From assembly GCA_009602735.1 (NCBI GenBank), contig WELA01004248.1, forward strand, positions 524,767 through 551,300: a DNA stretch of 26,534 nucleotides, in the 5' to 3' direction. Within the stretch, counting starts at the first letter, position 1, and each line of letters starts with the position of its first letter. The position numbers and the translations under genes are program-made. The notes under the pieces are model-generated. The model was not told where the DNA came from and did no database searches. It was given only the letters and a program-made list of their open reading frames with translations. Below are positions 26,265 through 26,534 of the stretch, one piece after another. The DNA comes from Mesotaenium endlicherianum. Lineage: Eukaryota; Streptophyta; Zygnematophyceae; Zygnematales; Mesotaeniaceae.

Positions 26265-26534
26265 CTGGACTACTTCAGCACGTCCATTCCCCCCCTCTCC
26301 CCTCCCCCCCCCCTTCAATCCATGTGCGTGTCATCACATTGCTTCTTTTCTTCTTCCGCCTGCGCGGCCTTGGTATTTCTCTGGGTGCGTGCGTACATGC
26401 AGCATGCAGTATGTGCGTGTCCGGGTGCGGCGACTGTGTGGTAGAGTGTGCTCACTGACACGTGCATGTAACACGTGCAGATGAGATGCGGTCATCATCT
26501 CTATGCAGGCCGGCACAAGGACTCCCAAACCCCC
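26265..26534. other. Window end without a supported gene
   Basis: A C/T-rich tract (26286-26316), a pyrimidine-rich stretch (26340-26362) and TG/CA words. No frame is convincing on either strand. Confidence 0.4.

Noticed and set aside
25445..26484. Long plus-strand frames of 192-337 codons rich in His, Thr and Ala
   Set aside because: They are translations of CA-rich microsatellite DNA, which lacks stops in several frames; amino-acid composition is low-complexity.

Overview
This is a eukaryotic nuclear window, most likely from a protist or unicellular alga. I cannot name the organism. The evidence is genes split by GT-AG introns, TG- and C/T-rich simple repeats inside introns, and a Ty3/Gypsy chromovirus whose primer site matches an initiator-methionine tRNA. 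There are no bacterial operons or Shine-Dalgarno sites. The window is a scaffold: single N characters at 601 and 6024 each sit between two near-identical flanks, so the apparent ~1.08 kb duplication at 4948-7100 is probably an unmerged contig overlap.

Layout. (1) 1-5557 is a GC-rich plus-strand gene of unknown function in many short exons. Four of them (2792-3007, 3821-3886, 4313-4351, 4925-5004) join in phase, and a candidate terminal exon ends at a TGA at 5555-5557. Its introns are C/T-rich after the donor and TG-rich before the acceptor. (2) 4948-7100 holds the duplicated block. (3) 7516-8898, minus strand, is a two-exon gene for a membrane-anchored thioredoxin-fold protein (PDI/TMX type, CSHC active site). 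(4) 8977-9914 is AT-rich intergenic DNA. (5) 9915-22772 is a tandem LTR-internal-LTR-internal-LTR array of one chromovirus, flanked by a single 5-bp target duplication (AAGAC). (6) 22773-24770 is AT-rich intergenic DNA with two families of degenerate short repeats. (7) 24880-26534 is CA-rich simple-sequence DNA with one weak minus-strand exon candidate.

The retrotransposon is the best-resolved system. Each unit encodes Gag (426 codons, CCHC knuckle) and, in the -1 frame, Pol (protease, RT, RNase H, integrase, GPF module, chromodomain). The overlap carries an in-frame A_AAA_AAC slippery heptamer, then a 10-nt spacer and a perfect 7-bp hairpin that contains the gag stop codon. This predicts programmed -1 frameshifting. 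The downstream unit is intact over both reading frames. The upstream unit has a TGA in gag and a TAA in pol that removes the C-terminal GPF and chromodomain part. The two units are almost identical except in two patches (14387-14554 and about 15160-15390) with roughly 6% differences, which suggests the array is a mosaic of sub-lineages rather than a simple duplication.
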